The notes below the pieces were generated by a model. That model did not search any database. It was not told the DNA's origin and saw nothing but the letters and a program-made list of their open reading frames with translations. Below, one piece after another: positions 5,011-6,975 of a stretch of 6,975 bases of DNA (positions are counted from its first letter, which is position 1; every line of letters begins with the position of its first letter). The translations under genes were made by a program, and so were the position numbers. This DNA is from Fibrobacter sp. (lineage in GTDB: Bacteria; Fibrobacterota; Fibrobacteria; Fibrobacterales; Fibrobacteraceae), in contig JABUUR010000163.1 of assembly GCA_021443065.1 (NCBI GenBank), forward strand, positions 1 to 6,975, read 5' to 3'.

Positions 5011-6975
5011 TCAAAAGTGTCGGGATGGACAGAATTTGGCAATCAAGGCAATGATAGCCAAATCCAAAATCACAAAGCCCCCAAGCCACATTACCGTTCC
5101 GCCTTGAAAACCGTAACTGTGCAGCCCTATACCCAGCAGGTTTATGCCGAACCAGCAAAGGAACGTGATTACCACGTTAAAGCAATTGAGCAAAGCGAAA
5201 GTTTTTTCACCAATCAAGTGCCCGCCCCGTAAATGGAGCAACAACATTCCCCAAAGGCATACGAACAGAGCTCCGCATTCCTTGGGGTCAAAGCCCCAAA
5301 AACGACCCCAGGCAAAATCCGCCCACACCCCGCCCAAAAGAGTGCCAACGATAGTGAATGCGGAGCCGAACACTAGCGTACCGTAAAGCAGACGACGTAT
5401 ATTGTTCAATTCACCGAAGTGCGTCCGAACAGCATCGCCACATTCCCGCCACAAGGTCACATGGGCCACCACACCAGAAAGGATCATTCCTGCAAAGCCC
5501 AGGGCAATGGTAAAAACATGGATTGTCAAGAATGCGCTGGAATTCAAAACGGCAGGGATAGGCTGGAACAAGTCACCCGGTTCCAAGATGAACTTGGCAA
5601 AAAACAGAAGAACGGACGCCATCAGGGTCAAGGGAATTATCAGGGAGAAAGTCCTCTTTTTGCAAAAAATGAACGCCCCGAATTCAAAGGTTTCCAAGAG
5701 CAAGGATACCAACAGCACTATTTCGTACAAACTAGAAAGGGGAGGATTCCCCGTGATGTAGATTCTCATGGCAAAGGCAGAGGCAAGCACCAACGACGCC
5801 ATTCCACAGGCTAAATTCGCCCCCACATCCAAAAGCCCCTTCTTGAAAATTGAATTGACCACGGCCAAGGCGCAGCCCAAAAATGCAAGTATAAAAGCCA
5901 CCAGGGCAAAGTTTATTTTGTTATAGAAAAGTTCCGCGGAAATTTTTCCATCGTCAGACATTTCTATGTGCGGCATAAAAGATCCCTGCCGGATGGCCTC
6001 ATACAACTGGACGTTTCCCAGCAGCCGTTGCATTTCTGCCGTAGCTGCAAGGTCGTCCTTTCTACTTGCGTAAATTTCAAGTTCGTTGCGAAATTTATTC
6101 AACTGGTCGTAACTTACATAACGTTCGCTTTCTGGAACACCCAGTGCATGCTGAACATCCCCTCGAAGCACCTTGAACAAACGATATCCATCTGCGGATT
6201 TATCTGCAATTTTTCGAACCACAGTCTCCGCAGAGATTTTGCCATTGCAATCGTCCGTCGGCAGGCATTTGTAGGTGACGCGACCGGAAAAATCATCCAG
6301 GACACCCCGGGCAAAGGAATCGTAAAGGCGGTAAGCATCGCCAACCTGCACCATATCCTGATTCGCCTGGGAAGGCGGGGCAAACATCACACCAAACATT
6401 GCAAAAAACAATGCCGGGAGAATTTTCGATTTGCTCTTTTTCTCATTGACTTTCATCTCCGTCGTCGTAGGTAAGCCACCATTCTTTGCAGGTTTAGAAA
6501 CATTAATCCGCACCCTAGCCACGTAATGAAAAACCACGCTGAACAAAAAGAGAACCATAAAAACGTAGGGCACAAACTTGAACGGATCGTAGGTTGCCGT
6601 AAAGACATCTACAGTAACCCCAAACATATCCACCTGCCCCTTGTAAAAGACAAAGTAAGGATAGCCTTCAGTAATAGCCACCTCATTCATATTCATGCTA
6701 TCAGAAACGGCATAATAGGTAACAGGCTTCGTGGGAGGGACTGCGCGAAAGCCGTTGTACTCCTGACGAAATTCAGAACCGACAAGACTTCCTACCAAGA
6801 GAATCAACAGGGCCGCGTGCATCCCGTAAAGCCCAAGATTTCGCCACCCACCGCATACGCCTCTCACCTTGGGCATTCGAAATGCCATGGACGCAACCAA
6901 GTGCAAAGAAGCGACAACCGCCAAACTTTTAAACGCAGGCAGCGGCACCACCCCTAAAAGCCAAATAAAATAACT
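5011..6975 (-). CDS. ccsBA: Cytochrome c biogenesis protein CcsBA (ResB-CcsA fusion), 5' end outside window
   Basis: This is a system II heme export and cytochrome c heme-ligation protein of the inner membrane. The frame stays open to base 6975 (SYFIWLLG precedes the GTG at 6951), so the gene is partial; residues here count from that GTG. The ResB-like part has membrane segments near -5 to 22, 41-58 and 125-146. A charged linker (165-176, rich in K) is followed by a signal-like hydrophobic stretch and APPSQA, then a hydrophilic domain (about 197-345). The CcsA part (346-638) holds GNPPLSSLYE (401-410), LTIHVF (H478), the tryptophan-rich heme site GGVWADFAWGRFWGFDPKE (540-558), LLHLR (H573) and GLHSYG (H611). 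The spacing of H478, H573 and H611 closely matches the heme-ligand histidines I recall for Helicobacter CcsBA (761, 858, 897), and H45 may match its H77. No c-type cytochrome gene lies in the window; one may lie upstream. Confidence 0.92.
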   Translation of the reverse strand, partial: SYFIWLLGVVPLPAFKSLAVVASLHLVASMAFRMPKVRGVCGGWRNLGLYGMHAALLILLVGSLVGSEFRQEYNGFRAVPPTKPVTYYAVSDSMNMNEVAITEGYPYFVFYKGQVDMFGVTVDVFTATYDPFKFVPYVFMVLFLFSVVFHYVARVRINVSKPAKNGGLPTTTEMKVNEKKSKSKILPALFFAMFGVMFAPPSQANQDMVQVGDAYRLYDSFARGVLDDFSGRVTYKCLPTDDCNGKISAETVVRKIADKSADGYRLFKVLRGDVQHALGVPESERYVSYDQLNKFRNELEIYASRKDDLAATAEMQRLLGNVQLYEAIRQGSFMPHIEMSDDGKISAELFYNKINFALVAFILAFLGCALAVVNSIFKKGLLDVGANLACGMASLVLASAFAMRIYITGNPPLSSLYEIVLLVSLLLETFEFGAFIFCKKRTFSLIIPLTLMASVLLFFAKFILEPGDLFQPIPAVLNSSAFLTIHVFTIALGFAGMILSGVVAHVTLWRECGDAVRTHFGELNNIRRLLYGTLVFGSAFTIVGTLLGGVWADFAWGRFWGFDPKECGALFVCLWGMLLLHLRGGHLIGEKTFALLNCFNVVITFLCWFGINLLGIGLHSYGFQGGTVMWLGGFVILDLAIIALIAKFCPSRHF

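Noticed and set aside
6454..6456. Separate CcsA gene starting at the internal methionine of ccsBA
   Set aside because: The frame runs unbroken from the ResB-like part and the GGAG lies directly against the ATG, too close to serve as a ribosome site. A fusion is the simpler reading.

Overview
This window comes from a bacterial chromosome with mid-range G+C. Every gene I can support reads on the minus strand. The best guess at origin is the Fibrobacteres/Bacteroidetes (FCB) group, perhaps a Fibrobacter-like anaerobe. The reasons are the CcsBA-type cytochrome c assembly protein with a large extra domain, a secreted PDZ protein whose C-terminus resembles type IX secretion (T9SS) sorting domains, and -10 boxes resembling the Bacteroidetes TAnnTTTG element. 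The assignment is inference, and no single marker here proves it.

Layout in the direction of transcription, from right to left. (1) 6975-5011: a system II cytochrome c biogenesis protein, ResB/CcsB fused to CcsA. Its 5' end lies outside the window, because the frame stays open to the last base. (2) 4991-3684: an HD-domain dGTP triphosphohydrolase. (3) 3667-2990: a HAD phosphatase of the pyrimidine 5'-nucleotidase type. (4) 2968-2162: a ZnuB/MntB-type ABC-3 metal permease without its ATPase or binding protein nearby. (5) 2136-1018: an exported protein of unknown function with six cysteines after the signal peptide and an acidic tail. (6) 956-144: a secreted PDZ protein with a C-terminal Ig-like sorting-type domain. 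It has its own good promoter and a strong terminator. (7) 55 to beyond base 1: a tRNA-Arg(UCU) cut by the window edge.

Genes 1-5 are separated by only 16-25 bases, with no visible terminator, so they probably form one transcript whose promoter is off the right edge. The neighbours are functionally mixed: heme/cytochrome assembly, nucleotide turnover, metal import and an envelope protein. The one obvious functional pairing is dGTPase plus nucleotidase, which could together adjust nucleotide pools. Genes 6 and 7 are separate transcription units. No mobile element, CRISPR array or phage gene is visible. There is no gene-free stretch over 300 bases; the longest gaps are 56-143 (terminator and tRNA promoter) and 957-1017 (promoter and ribosome site).

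No complete new system is evident. The items most worth a second look are the CcsBA central domain with its buried signal-like segment, the PDZ/sorting-domain protein, the uncharacterised cysteine-containing exported protein next to an orphan metal permease, and a tRNA promoter that appears to be built into a terminator hairpin.
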